64,000 bases of DNA from contig JAMRYE010000008.1 of NCBI GenBank assembly GCA_024082115.1, positions 496,001 through 560,000 of the forward strand. The letters are read 5' to 3'. The position numbers and the translations under genes are program-made. Below are positions 1-13,479 of the stretch, in pieces; within the stretch, counting starts at the first letter, position 1, and each line of letters starts with the position of its first letter. The notes under the pieces were generated by a model, which saw nothing but the letters and a program-made list of their open reading frames with translations, did not search any database and was not told the DNA's origin. This stretch comes from Rhinocladiella similis (Eukaryota > Ascomycota > Eurotiomycetes > Chaetothyriales > Herpotrichiellaceae).

Positions 1-1
1 T

Positions 2-196
2 CTGTCTAGCTCATGGTCGGATGACCACGAAGTCTGCAAAGACTCTCCTGCTTCTTTTCACATCATTCCACATTATCCTGGCGAAACCCTCAGAAGCCCA
101 TCACCAGAGATCCTGGGATCTCCTGCTGCTGCTGACGTGCTGGTTGGAGGAAGACAGCTGTTCCCGCACCTCGGTCATCTGCGGCAGCGGTGCTGA
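2..196 (+). CDS. possible 3' end of a gene truncated by the window edge
   Basis: An open frame of 64 codons runs from base 2 to a TGA at 194-196. The translation is Ser/Pro/His-rich and looks more natural than random, for example SPSPEILGSP near its middle. It has no start inside the window and no domain I recognise. It would be the C-terminal tail of a protein encoded to the left. It could also be 5' leader sequence of the carnitine acetyltransferase gene downstream. Confidence 0.25.
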   Translation: MSSSWSDDHEVCKDSPASFHIIPHYPGETLRSPSPEILGSPAAADVLVGGRQLFPHLGHLRQRC

Positions 197-731
197 TTAG
201 CCCACCACCAACACCCGTGCCTGCGCTCTGCGCTTTTTCTGTACGTCCACTTCTTTCCTTTCCTCCGAGACGCTACCGCCATCATTCGAACTCGCATCAT
301 CCGCGATCATTCGAGCGTGGTGGTCCCTACCTCCCGAGCCATCTCCTTGCCGCCCACCGTCATCATGGAATGTATGCCTTTGTGCAAGACGAACCGTGGG
401 GACAAGCGAGCGTTGGCCGCATTTCTCCATCCTCCTCGGGCCCTTCTTCACATGTCCTGTGCAGGGTTGGCGGCCGGTGTCTTCCATGATCATGCCCTGC
501 TATGACCCCTCCTGATCGTTCCATATCTTAAGATCACGTCGTTCAGCCTGTTGTTCCTACTAATCAACTTCTTCCCTTGCGCTTTTGTACTCGGTCAGCA
601 ATCTCTGGCACTGAAAGACTCGTTAGCAGTCCCATACCCATGCCACCCTACTGCCTGCACGATTGCCACTACTTCTATCGCACTGCTCTTCGTTTACTGA
701 GCGTTGCTACCCTGGTGGCTGCATTGCACTC
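197..731. other. leader/promoter region of the carnitine acetyltransferase gene
   Basis: About 535 bp without a convincing gene. It is C/T-rich and is probably promoter and 5' UTR. Short overlapping ORFs on both strands here have no recognisable domain. Confidence 0.4.
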
Positions 732-3335
732 ATGATCAACCTGTTGACCATGCCTATCTCTATCGCAGGAACGCGATATTTCTCGCAACCAGCCTCCCTT
801 GGCGACACACTGAGCAGAACCCCGCCGAAAGCTGCAGCCGGCGAGATGGGCGCCGAACATGTGGAACGGGCCCTCGAGGCCGCAAAAGATGTCAAGGACT
901 CATACAGCAAAAAAGAGAAGGAGCCAATATCGGAACCAACGCTGCCCAAGGAGCACATCAAACAAGGCATCACTTTCGCGGCACAGGACAAACTTCCCAA
1001 ATTGCCAATACCTGAACTCGACGCGACAATGAGGAGGTATCTCGAAGCTCTGGCTCCTCTTCAAACATCCCAGGAGCAAAATGAGACGAGAGCCGCCGTC
1101 CATGATTTCCTTAACCACGAAGGAAAGGATCTCCAGGACCGACTGAAAAAGTACGCCACAGGCAAGACAAGTTATATTGAGCAGTTCTGGTACGATTCGT
1201 ATTTGAATTATGATAACCCGGTCGTCCTCAACTTGAACCCCTTCTTCCTTTTGGAGGATGATCCAACGCCAGCGCGTGACAACCAGGTCACCCGAGCAGC
1301 CTCCCTCGTCATCTCCGCCCTTTGCTTCGTCAGGGCGGTACGAAAGGAGGAACTACCTCCCGATACCCTGAGAGGTACGCCTTTGGACATGTATCAGTAC
1401 TCCCGCCTGTTTGGTACTGCTCGAGTCCCAACGGACAGCGGCTGCATCATTGGCCAGGATTCAGATTCTAAGCACGTCGTGGTCATGTGCCGAGGGCAAT
1501 TCTACTGGTTTGATGTGTTGGACGATAATCACGACATCATCATGACTGAGAAGGACCTCGCAATCAATTTGCAAGTCATTGTCAATGACGCTGAAGAAAC
1601 TCCTATCCAGGAAGCTGCCCGAGGGGCGCTCGGAGTGCTAAGTACCGAGAACAGAAAGGTCTGGTCAGGCCTGAGGGACCTCCTGACCAGAGACGAAGGG
1701 TCAAACAACGCAGATTGTCTTTCCATCGTTGACTCGGCCTTGTTCGTGATCTGCCTGGACTACACTGAGCCTGCTGATGTTTCACAATTGTGCGGCAACA
1801 TGCTCTGCGGTACCAATGAGGTCGTCCGGGGCGTTCAGGTCGGCACCTGTACCAATCGATGGTATGACAAACTCCAAATCATTGTCTGCAAGAATGGAAG
1901 TGCTGGCATCAACTTCGAGCACACGGGTGTCGACGGCCACACTGTCCTACGCTTTGCTAGCGATGTCTACACCGATACGATTCTACGGTATGCAAAGTCC
2001 ATCAATGGGCAAGCACCAACCTTGTGGACTTCCCAAAGCCCCGACCCTTCGAAACGTGACCCAGATAGCTTTGGCGATGTCAAAACTACTCCTCACAAGT
2101 TGGAATGGGACATGACTCCCGAGCTATCAATTGCCCTGAGGTTTGCGGAAACACGCTTGGCCGATCTTATCAATCAAAACGAATTTCAGACCCTAGATTT
2201 CTCAGGCTACGGCAAAAACTTCATCACTTCTATGGGGTTCTCGCCCGATGCTTTTGTCCAGATGGCCTTCCAAGCAGCATATTACGGTCTATACGGACGA
2301 GTGGAGAACACCTACGAGCCGGCGATGACCAAAATGTACTACCATGGTCGAACAGAAGCAATTCGGTCCGTCACACCCGAAAGCGTTGATTTTGTCAAAA
2401 CCTTCTGGGCCGATAATACGCCGCAGAAAAAGATTGACGCGCTCAAGAGTGCTTGCCAAAAGCACACGGCCGTTACAAAGGAAGCAAGCAAAGCCCAGGG
2501 TCAAGACCGTCACCTCTATGCCTTGTACTGTGTCTGGCAGCGCAAGATGAACGATGAAGGAGCGGAACTTGCAAGCAACGCCGGCTTCAGCTCGAACGGC
2601 TATTCCAGCCCGACTGACCCGAGCGACGCGGGAAGCCCTAAAAGACTAGACGAGCGGCCGATAAGTCCCACTCGCTCCCAGGCTGGTACCGAGTCCAGTC
2701 GCTCTCCTGCCCCTGCTCTGCACCAGATGCCCCCGCTCTTCAGTGACGCTGGATGGGAGAAGATAAACAATACAATCCTCAGCACATCGAATTGTGGAAA
2801 TCCCTCACTGCGTCACTTTGGCTTCGGCCCGGTCTCGGGTGATGGTTTTGGTATCGGCTATATCATCAAGGAAGATTCCATATCGGTATGTGCAAGCAGC
2901 AAACATCGTCAGACACGACGATTTGTAGACAGCCTCGAATCCTACCTCAATGAGATTCGTCGTTTGTTGAAAGCGACCAGACCGAGAGCTATCTCTGCTG
3001 GTAAATTGACACGGGCCAGAGAAGCAGAGGAAGTGGGCAAGGACGGCCGGCTGAAGTCTCGCGGCCGTGCCATCAAAGCCGAGGCCACGAAATTAGATGG
3101 CACCCAGACGCCTACTAGCATGGACACTGCTGAGGTGGAGGATGATGGTTTGGGTGGATGTAAGTTGTCCACATTCTACAATACTTGCCAGTCTGACTAA
3201 CCTGCGTAATTAGATGGCTTCTTCGATGCCGGCATGTTGTTGCAAGCGCTGAAGAAAGAAACGCCGAAACCTGCCGAGCAGCTGGCCCAAAAGAAGAGGA
3301 CGGTGGGAAAGAGGCTGGCTTTGACGGAATATTGA
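732..3335 (+). CDS. carnitine O-acetyltransferase (Yat2/FacC-like)
   Basis: Transfers acetyl groups between CoA and carnitine so that acetyl units can cross organelle membranes, which fungi need for growth on acetate and fatty acids. Two exons, 732-3159 and 3214-3335, are joined over a 54-bp GT..AG intron with a CTAAC branch site and give about 849 residues. The choline/carnitine acyltransferase fold fills most of the protein. The catalytic His is residue 397 in the FEHTGVDG motif. A Ser/Pro-rich insert lies near residues 625-675, before the last part of the fold. The tail after the splice (GGYGFFDAG) resembles cytosolic fungal FacC/Yat2 enzymes, and no C-terminal peroxisomal signal is present. 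The start is the first in-frame ATG; ATG 750 has a better context. A short basic N-terminus (GTRYFSQP) could be a weak mitochondrial presequence, so location is open. Confidence 0.88.
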
Positions 3336-4140
3336 TCATTGCTAGCTTGCTGTTGTATTGCACGGTAGTGAGGAATTAACTAATGTAGGCGATGACCAAG
3401 ACCAGCCATGTGCAACAACACATGCTTGTCCCCAGGCAGGATTAGGGGTGTGACATGGGGAAGATGACATAGCCATCCTTTTTTGAGGTCTCGCAGCATG
3501 TGTACGATGATTTGCATGGAAGCTTCAGACCAACCGGCCGCCGCCCGTGCCTGGATCGCCTACCGAGCCAATGGTCAGGGGCCCGCTGCAGAATGACACA
3601 GGGGAGTCGAATTCCATGTAAGCTACGGAGTAGCATATCCAACAATGCAATAGGTCAGGAATAGCGCGGTGCGTTATGTATCTTAACATACTGTAGTCGA
3701 TGAGTTGCATCTGCCCGGAGTGCGTAGTTGAAAGATATCAGGGTGAAAGGGGCTTCCTGATAGTACAGATTGTCCTGAAGGGGTCGCTCTCATGATCCCC
3801 ATTTCTTACCTGGTATTGCGATTAAGGTGTGCTCACGCCACATCAGAAAATGCCAAGACACTTGACGCAAAATGGCTTAGCCTCACCCGTCCGAGTCTAA
3901 GGAACCTCAACCCCCATCGGCAACACTGCAACAGTCACTGCGCGAATCCTGTCCTTGACAACAACCCAACTCTTTGCCGCTGTACACGATCGCTCATCAT
4001 TCTCTGGTCAGAGGCTGTGGCTAGAGATTGCGCCTTCCTGGTTGCAATTCTCTCCATGCTGGCCACTCCCTGATCCGATAAACCACCCGACCCCGTCATC
4101 TCTTCCGATTTCAGCCTATCGAATACCTCCCCCCCCGATC
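3336..4140. other. intergenic region
   Basis: About 800 bp between the acetyltransferase and the demethylase genes. No gene is supported. It holds one copy of the 9-mer TACGGAGTA at 3624-3632, which recurs elsewhere in intergenic DNA of this window, and a C/T-rich stretch just before the next start. Confidence 0.5.
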
Positions 4141-7100
4141 ATGGCCGCTACCACCATGTCGTCACTCCCTCCCCATGAAGTGCCCGGCGACACTACCCTG
4201 GACAAGCACGACTCTATCTCTGACCCTGTCCTTCCTCCTCAAGTCCATACTCCTCCTACCACCGACGAGGCAAGCCACAAGGACGATGACGCCGCCTCGA
4301 GTTCTTCCCTCTCCGATCTCGGCGACGATATGGAAGATGAGGAAAATAGAATGCGATTTGAAGAAGCAGCGAGGGCAGGCGCAGAAGCAGAACAATTCTC
4401 GGAGGTCAAACCTGATCGATACGAGAATGGTGTCCCTATCTTTACTCCGGTACGCCAGTCGCCACACTTGCGTCCTCATTTTCGTGCAAAGGTAGCAGAG
4501 ACACTGACATGGTCATTTGTAGACGATGGAACAATTCAAGGATTTTCAAAGATACGTCAAGGGTGTGAATCCCTATGGAATGCAGTCTGGCATTGTCTTG
4601 ATCGATCCCCCAGAAGAATGGTGCGTCTAGGGACTCTTCATGTGCCCCAAGCCTGCTGCGGGCTGTTTAGTCCTTTGTTACTTGAACGTCGAGTCTAACA
4701 AGGATTGCAGGAAACGTGCTCGAAAAGCCCTAGATGACATGGTCAAGACTATCAAGATCAAAAACCCCATCATGCAAGAGTTTCACGGTGCGCAAGGTAT
4801 TTATACCCAGCGGAACATCGAAAAGATGCGATCGTACAATCTCCCACAGTGGAAATCGACCTGTGAGCAGACAGAAAACCAGCCGCCAGCCAAACGTGGA
4901 GAGAAGCGTTTGAATGCGGATAAGCTTCTGGGTCGTGGGAGCACTCGGACTCGGAAGACGGAATCCTCAGCACCGCCGGAAAGTGGCAAAAGAAGAGGAA
5001 GACCGCCGAAACACATAAAGCAAGAACCCATCGAAAACGATTCCACCTTGCACGCGCCTCCGACACCCACGAGCCCAGACGTCAAGCCCGCAGTTATGAT
5101 GAGCGAGGAACCCGAAGAAGCACGCGAGGAGACAGTAGAGCCTACTCCGACCAAGGGCAAATCCGCGAAAAAGCCTGGCAGGCCTAGGGGTAGACCGCCT
5201 AAGAGTACGACTGCCAAGAAAGAAAGCGGTGGTAGCAAGGGCTCTGAAACTACCGTTGCAGCACGAAGATTAAGAAATGCACGCGAAGCCAACGATGACA
5301 TCGATGAAGAGGTTTTCAAGGACTTCGATTATCGAGTCTACGACAATGATCAATGGACAGCTGAGCGATGCGACGAGTTAGAGGACAAGTACTGGAAAAG
5401 TCTCAACTTCAGCAATCCTATGTATGCTGCGGATATGCCTGGATCTCTGTTCGATGAGGATACCCAGGAATGGAATGTCGCCAAGTTGCCTAATCTACTG
5501 GACCTCTTGGGACAGCCTATTCCTGGGGTCAACACTGCTTATCTGTATCTGGGAATGTGGCGTGCAACCTTTGCGTGGCATTTGGAAGACGTTGATCTTT
5601 ACAGCATCAACTATATCCATTTTGGAGCGCCGAAGCAATGGTACAGCATCTCACAAAAGGATGCTCCGAAATTCGAAGCTGCGATGAAATCTCTATGGAG
5701 TTCGGATGCAAAAAGTTGTGATCAATTCCTGCGCCACAAGACATACCTAGTCTCTCCTTCCATTCTCAAATCCAAGTTTGGAGTGGCTGTCAACAAGGTC
5801 GTCCACAGAGAGGGACAATTCGTCATCACCTTTCCGATCGGCTATCACTCGGGCTACAACCTAGGTTACAACTGTGCTGAGTCGGTGAACTTTGCCATTG
5901 AGGACTGGCTACAGTATGGAAAGACTGCACGCAAATGCCAGTGCGAGGCAGACAGTGTCTTCATTGACGTTGACTGGTTCATCCGCAGACTGAACGGCGA
6001 GCCCACCCCCGAGTTTGAAGAGGTAGAGGTGACCGATGACGAAGATGAACTCGATGATGGAGCAGATCTCCCAACTCCACCAGCCAGCGACAGAGGCAAG
6101 ATGAAATTGCCACAAAAGAGAAAACGTGGACCGAAAGACCTTGGCCCCAACAAGAAGGCCAAGAAACTCATCAAGATTCGAAAGGTCAGCAAGAATCAAC
6201 CTTGCTGTTTGTGTCCAAACGATTTTGTCTGGGAGGAACTCTTGCCAACCTCCCAAGGCCAGAAAGCTCATCGAACTTGTGCTATGTACACCCCCGAGAC
6301 TTATATTGCCAACAAGGACGGCAAAGAGATTGTACACAATGTTGAAAACATCAGCAAGGCTCGTCTCGAACTCAAGTGTTATGAATGTCGACAGAAGAAG
6401 GGTTCGTGCTTCCAATGCTCTTCAGCCAAATGTGCAAAGTCATATCATGCGACTTGTGCCATGCAGGCTGGCGTACAGGTTGACAAAGGCGAGATTGCGG
6501 TATGGCACGAAGGCGTTGAATATCGTGACATTGGCTTTGATTGGCGATGTCGACTTCATCGCACTGTCAAACGAACGAGGATTACGAGTGAGCTCTCTGC
6601 TTGCAACCATGCCAACAGCTGCCGGCAAAATGCTGAGTTCCGCGAATTCTTGTCCAAGCTCAAGGAGGGAGAATTGATTCAGTTCCAAGCCACCAATTCT
6701 GACGACATCGAGGCCGGCCTAGTCATTGTTGGGTACGACTCAGGTCAAGATTCTGTTTTGGTCAAAGTCCTACCAGATCTGAAAACTGTCAAAGAAGTCG
6801 ACCCCTCGGCCATTCTGTTCGTTGACAGCGCGACTTCCTGTTTGCAGAGGCCTTCATCCAACGCCCGGGATCTTCCGGAAACTCTTCAAGGCAAATCTGC
6901 ATCATTTCCAGAATCTACCGAGAAGAAGCCCAGTGCTGGAGACGTCTTTACCGAAGAACCCAGAACTGAATGGGCAGAGTTTGTCTCTGCAGAGCCTCCC
7001 GTCAATATGGATCAGAAACCTGTCGATATGTCCAAAGAGAAGCAAGTGTGGCTATATCTCGGAGACATTTCTTCTGATGCAAAACCCCATTACACGGCAG

Positions 7101-8839
7101 ATCCTGAGAAGCATGCGCATGATCCTGCATCCAATTTCCTCGACCTTGTCGCGCCTCGCAAGTCGGCCATGGCACCACCTCCTCAACCTAAACGCCAGTC
7201 TCTAAGTGCGTCTCACCCTATGCTCAATGTGGCTGCGCGGAACGCTGCCATGGCCAGCATGCGGCAAAGTGCCACCAATCCGCAGATATCCTCGCCAGCT
7301 ATACCAGGTACTTTTAGCGGCACAACGCAGAATCTGACCATGAATCATGGACAAGAGACCTCTAGCGTACAAAAGACTGGACAGATCAAACATTCTCAAC
7401 ACCGGGACATAATGACTGGTCAAGAGGCTCGGTTGAATGAACAAGCGCGTATCCTTCAGCGACAGCAAGCCAAGGCATTACAACTGGATGCCGGGGAGAA
7501 AGCAAACATGATGAGCCACGCTAGTATTGGAATTGACCAGGAGGCTGTGCAAAGACAGAGGCAATTTCAACTGCAAGCATCTCAACATGCCAAACACATG
7601 AAGGAGTGGTCTAACGATCCTTCATTGCCCCCCCTGAAGCAATATGAACAGTTTCCCAGTTTCACCACAGTTGGAAATTCAGGAAATTATGGGAGCCCAT
7701 CAATGATGAGCCCTGGCTTTCGACCGCAACAGTTCCAGTACAGCAGCGACTGGATGAGTACTGGGTCATCGAGCGGACGGACAAATTATCATGGTTCCCA
7801 GAGCATGGACATGAGCTCTATGCTGTCGCCACAGCCCAATCAGTATCAGTCGTCGTCGTCCTCCACAATGCCATTTCCCGCGTACGTGCAACAGTCTCAC
7901 CTGGAATTCCCATATTCAAGTCAGGCTACAAGCAACAATGCAACTGGATCATATCAATCAACGAGTATAGAAACCATTCGAGCAGCTGCAAGTCAGCCAC
8001 CTCCACCTCCTCCGTCGGCCGAGGTAGAACGCCAACGGCGTATCTCCAATCCAGCCTATCCCTTCAAGAGTCCGGATCAGATCAAGGCGCAGAAGGAGGC
8101 GGGGAAGATGTCACCCCCAGGCAGCAGACCTACCAGTTCATATATGCTCCCCAGTCCCCGAGTTCAGCACGACACATACATGCATTCAGCGTCGCCTGCA
8201 AGTTCCATGCAACCCCTCGATCCTCACAACCCGCCTCAGTTCGTCAATCCCAATGCCACACAGATTAGCCCTCCTGGGTCGAGTGCAGGCCATCGTTCCG
8301 CGAGAGGAAGTTTTTCTGGCTTTGGAACTCAACCGATTATTGGCCCTTCGTTACCCGCTGGGGTCAGGAGGTCCTTTTCGATGGACATGACATTACCGGA
8401 CATGGCTCCCTTTCCTGCCGCCTCATTGCCGTTGAGTGGATATGTCCCCAAAAGGTCCATTTACGACCCTCTAAGCCATGTGACTGCCTTCCAACAGGTC
8501 AAGCCTCCACGCTCCGAACCGCGGGTGGCTCCGTTGTCTAGCAAATTGGCCGAGACGCTAGAGAAACGAGCCATTGGTGCAAATGGACTGCAACTGAACG
8601 ATCGGGCAGTCCCTAGACAGTTGCTGGATTGGCGTGACCGAGGTGGCTTTTGGGGTCGTGTATCCAGGTATTATATTTCGAAGCACCAAGCTACCGCCAC
8701 TATATACAGGTCACCTTTCATGGCCATGAGTCAACAAGTCGATACTGCGACGCTTTCGGATCGATACTATCAGAGCTTGGAAGGTGATCAGCAATGGAAA
8801 ATTGACGCCTTTCGACGCAGCATGCAGAGGCAGGCATAG
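4141..8839 (+). CDS. kdmA: JmjN/JmjC histone lysine demethylase, KDM4 type (KdmA/Rph1-like)
   Basis: Fe(II)/2-oxoglutarate oxygenase predicted to demethylate H3K9/H3K36 in the nucleus. Exons 4141-4449, 4523-4620 and 4711-8839 give about 1511 residues. JmjN covers about residues 97-136 and is interrupted by both introns. Two AT-hooks follow (RRGRPPK near 231, GRPRGRPPK near 295). JmjC covers about 390-550, with the iron ligands H426 and E428 (HLED) and H515 (GYHSGYN). An extended PHD zinc module follows at about 630-750, starting CCLCPNDF and including YHATCAM. The rest, to the C-terminus, is long and low in complexity (Gln, Ser, Pro). The start ATG at 4141 has a good context (ATCATGGCC); an upstream in-frame extension to 3955 lacks a convincing start. 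KDM4 assignment rests on JmjN plus HxE/H plus PHD. Substrate choice between K9 and K36 cannot be read from the sequence. Confidence 0.92.
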
Positions 8840-10220
8840 GCATGGCATGAATGATGATCTCTTTTTTCTGCGGTCGTAGTGATAGGTCTGAGATTGGCAC
8901 GCAGACAGGACTAGGAATATTATGGTCCCGGGGACACTGTTTTGGACGTCTTTTACATGACCGCGGACGATTGATATGATATCACAAACGAAATGGTGGG
9001 AATTGTATTGATTACTTCCCTCCAGGGCTCTTGACGAACAGCTTCGTCAAGAGCGGATGTTGTTGAGTGGAGCGGAGATGAATTTTTATGAGTGAGAAGA
9101 TTCAGGTACTTACATTCGTTTTACTGCCACCAGTCATACCATATGGTATATGCGGCAGATGAGGCCTCTCTTGGGGACCCAGAAAATCAGAAAACTGAAT
9201 TCTTGTTTCGTTCAAGACACAGAGTGTGATTCGCTTTTGTTCGTTCAGACGATCGTTTCTATAATGACGATATTGGTACTTGCATCATTTCTACTTTGCA
9301 AAATGATGGCTACCTGAGAGTACTCACTCGGTAGTCAACATTGCTGTTGACCAAGTTCCAGGCGATAGTAGGTATAGTGACGATGTACGCAGAATATTGT
9401 CTCCCTTTTCTTTTTGTTTCACTGTTCCCCATTACTCTGAACATCTTGATATCTTTGACACTGGGTTCGAGATGGACAATGACAATCCGTGACACTCACA
9501 CACCCTTCTCTTCCCTTTGATTAACCATATGGCCCATGGTCTACAGTCTGCATGGTATGTCACTTGGTACACTTGGATATCCGAGGCGAGTGAGTACGAT
9601 GCGCCCCCTTCACGACTCGCGGTGGGCAATGTAAACTTTGTCAGAAAGTTTTCCTAACATGGCCCTTGCCTTTGTGTCCCACCTGTACGGAGTATTCTGG
9701 GCCGATTGTTGTCTGAGTTGTGTCGGTTGTGTCAGCCGTGGGTAGTGCGTAGTGTGGGTGGCCTCATTTGTCTTGATTCACGAGTAAAAAAGGCTGGAAG
9801 CGGGAAACGAGGACAAAGACATGCTTATCTTGTTACCTCTTACAATCGACCTGGAAAAGAAATACTCTACCTTGTTTCTTCCTTGATTTGTCTTTTTTGT
9901 AATTGCCGATGTGGCAAAGCTACATGGTACAATACAACCAAGGTACAAGTCGTTGGAGGGTTGACTGAGGACTCTTTGGTGACCTGGAGGTTTTATGAAC
10001 GTCGGATGAGGAACAAAAGGGTGTGTTGGGTATGAATATGTGACTTTGCTTTTTACTTTTTCCACTTACACCTGGCCCTTTGTCAAGACTCAAGACTGGG
10101 TAGTGGTACGGAATCCTGGACACTCGAGTACCCCGTGGTCTCTTTTTGATCGCGGGATGCGGGATGCGGGATGCGTTTGGCTGATACCAAGAGGCACACG
10201 TTGGCTGTAGGTTCGACGCC
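8840..10220. other. intergenic region, 1.4 kb
   Basis: No gene is supported. One copy of TACGGAGTA lies at 9686-9694. A short tandem of GCGGGAT units lies near 10151-10173, just before the P450 start. ORFs of 60-110 codons overlap on both strands and show no domain. Confidence 0.5.
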
Positions 10221-11236
10221 ATGATCGAGGCCGTCGCGCGTCTGGGTCAACATGGCCATGACGAAGATGATGATTCCGCTGTGCTCAGCGCCGCCAACGC
10301 CATTGATCTGATGATGGTTGTAGTGGTATGTATACGGCATCACATGTCTCTCTTGTCTTCCCCTACTGAGGTGGAACGCGTATGATACTTGTTACTGATC
10401 GATGAACTCACGTAACGGTACTGTATCATCCAGGCCACCACCATCATACTCTACATCGTCCCAGGGGCATTGTATAGAATCTACCTCCACCCTTTGAGCA
10501 AGTACCCTGGTCCCAAACTCTATCACACAACGAACCTGGTGAGGGTACATTTTGTCCTACGGGGGGGATGGGTGCATAAGGTCACGGAGCTACATGAGAG
10601 ATTTGGGCCGGTGAGTACTGCGCATGCCATTGCTTTGCCAACCTTGAGACACATCATGCCATGGTCTTGATTACAGCCCGCGTGAAGATTTGAAACTGAC
10701 ATTTCATATCTTATGATCATGCAAAGGTCGTCCGCGTTGGTCCCAATGAAATCTCGTACGTCACCGAACAAGCGTGGGCGGATATCTACAAGAGCCGAAA
10801 ACGGGAACGAGATGGTACCACGACGACGACGACGACGACCAATACTCAGGAACAACAACTCAAGAAATTCATGCCTCGACCTCCGGGGTTTCAACATGGT
10901 CTTATGGATAACCCGATCGACGATGAGCAGGCGCTGTGTAGAAAGGTTCTGGTGGCGGGGATGAACGATCGCGCTGTCAGGGCGAAGGAGTCGAGTGTCC
11001 TGCAGAAGAACATAGGATTATTGATATCGAAGATGAAGACGAAGATCAAGATCGTCACGTCCAAGACTCGATCCGCTGAAGGAGTAGTTGAGGACAGCAA
11101 ATTGGAACCCGAACACGATATGGAAGGAGAAGGAGAAGCAATACTCGATCTCGCCAATTGTCTGGAATGTGTCGCCATGGACATCATTGGGGATTTTGTC
11201 TCTGGAGAGACATTTCGATGTCTGTATGTTGCAATT

Positions 11237-11256
11237 CCCCCCCCCCCCCCCCCCCC
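11237..11256 (+). repeat. poly-C tract (C20) in P450 intron
   Basis: Twenty consecutive C lie within the predicted intron 11224-11316 of the P450 gene. The tract is likely length-variable and an assembly risk, but because it is intronic it does not alter the frame. Confidence 0.95.
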
Positions 11257-12651
11257 TTTGTATCGCCACGACGGACTACGAAGCGAGGATCTGCTGACGC
11301 GGTATTTTTACCGTAGGGACAACCTCGAACTGAACCCCTTATTCGACAAGATTGTCAACTCTCTCAAACAACTCGCTATAGGATGCGGTTATGAATCGTG
11401 CCGTTTGACGAAACCAATTATTCGGATGGGGAAGCCGGGGTTCGATACTGTGGTTGAGATACGACGACGCCTTGAGAGGCGGGAACAACAGGGCAATGAT
11501 GACAAGAGCAGAACGAAAGATGATATGTGAGCTTTTATTTTTTCATCGGTCATCCATCGACTTTGATCCCCTGATATTCCCCCGTATCCCTTGGAAATGA
11601 GATGTGAGGGGACAGCTGACCACAGATCGTTTGGGAGAACACAGACTACACCACGTATTCAAGGACGTAGATACCTCAAAGGGCCTATACAGAAAACTGG
11701 CCGAGCGTGTAGCTGCAGACGCCATCACGGGCGGCTTTGATACGATTGCGATTGCTATGGTGGTGAGTCACAATCCTTGAGAACCAGACATCAACTCTCA
11801 CTACTCAGTATTGTTCGCCCCCCTTTCCCTCACATCGAGTGACTGGCTATCTTTACTTTGTTGACTGATTTCCCATCGTTCGCTGACGTATTACAGGGCG
11901 CAATGTACCTCCTCGTCAAGAACCCGGAGAAGTTGAAGACGCTCCAAGACGAAATCAGAAGCGCCTTCGAAAGCGACGACCGCATCACACTCGCAAACGT
12001 CAATTCTCTGCGCTACTTGACTGCCGTCTTCTCCGAGACCTTGAGACTGTGGCCTCCCGGTCCAGAGACGTAGAGAAGAATCACAAACGCCCAAGGCAAC
12101 ATTATCGACGGAGAATGGGTACCGCCCAATGTACGTCTGTGCTGTACCATTTTGTCCTTGCGAAACCCGCTCTCCCCTTCCCCCTCTTCCCCTTCCCCTT
12201 TTTGTTCTTGAAAAAAACAAAAAAAACAAGAAAAGAAACCAAAAAAATCAAAACACCTTGCTAACCTTCTCACCCTCGCTCGGGAGGGAGGGGGGGCGAT
12301 TGTAGACACTAGTCGGCGTCTACCACTGGACAGCAGGACGGTACAAGGGCGCATGGACGGATGCAGACGAGTTTGTGCCCGAGAGATGGCTTGATCAGGA
12401 TGCCGACGGTGGAAAATACAAAGACGACAAAAGGGCCGTCATCAACTCGTTTCAACTCGGTCCTAGAAATTGTCCCGGGCAGAGGTAGGTTTTCGAGAAA
12501 GACTATGAGACATGACAGAAACATATCTGGATTCTAACGCTCGTCTCGTACAGTCTCGCAAACGCAGAGTTCAGACTCGTCTTGGCCCATCTGATATGGA
12601 AGTAAATCATACCCTGCCACTCACCCATCTCATCCACCTCACCTACCCACT

Positions 12652-12816
<165 letters not shown>

Positions 12817-12991
12817 CTTCGTACTATTTGGCATTCGACTGACCACCTCTTCTCTTTCCTTTCCTCATCACAGCTTCGACATTGAGGCCGCACAGGAACA
12901 AATCCCGGATTGGTCCAAGACCAAAATCTTTGGACTCGTGGCAGACAAGAGGCCTTTGATGGTCAAGTTGAGAGCTAGACCTGCCACGTAG

Positions 12992-13479
12992 TGCTATCTA
13001 CTGCCTTCTACAGGCGACACCATCAACAACATCAAAACCAACACGCGCGATAGCAACGAGCCATGTTTCAAAGCAAAATCTTTTCGATTTTCTGGTACTA
13101 CTAGTACATACAACAAGTCTCACTGCTCAGCTTTGCAGCAGCACGTGTTGCGTTCCGACCTAGACCTCCCAAGAACAGAAGAAGATGCCTAACGCATCTT
13201 GTGAGAATAAATCACTCTTTTCTTTTGTCCAGCACAGCAAAAATCTTGCCTGATTCCATGGTCTGTACCCGTCTCCCACGAAGTTTGAGAAAACCACACC
13301 ATGTTTGTGGCCTCAAAAGTGCTTGCAAAAAACGCCTGGATGCCGCTGAAGTGTACTCGATCAGTTAACGTCTATCCCGAATTCCCATCGATTTTGCCCT
13401 TTCCTTTCCTGAAAACAATCATCATGAGCCTCCGTTCCTTGGAGTCATTGCCGTTCCAATAGCAGAAAAACTGGTCTTT
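12992..13479. other. convergent intergenic region
   Basis: About 490 bp between the 3' ends of the P450 and the Anp1 gene. It probably holds both 3' UTRs and terminators. No gene is supported. Confidence 0.5.

Noticed and set aside
190..505. Frames of 99, 98 and 62 codons on both strands
   Set aside because: Overlapping and without any domain; composition looks like leader sequence.
10150..10235. Possible tRNA, from a B-box-like GGTTCGACGCC near 10210
   Set aside because: No matching A box or acceptor stem, and it lies at the P450 start codon.
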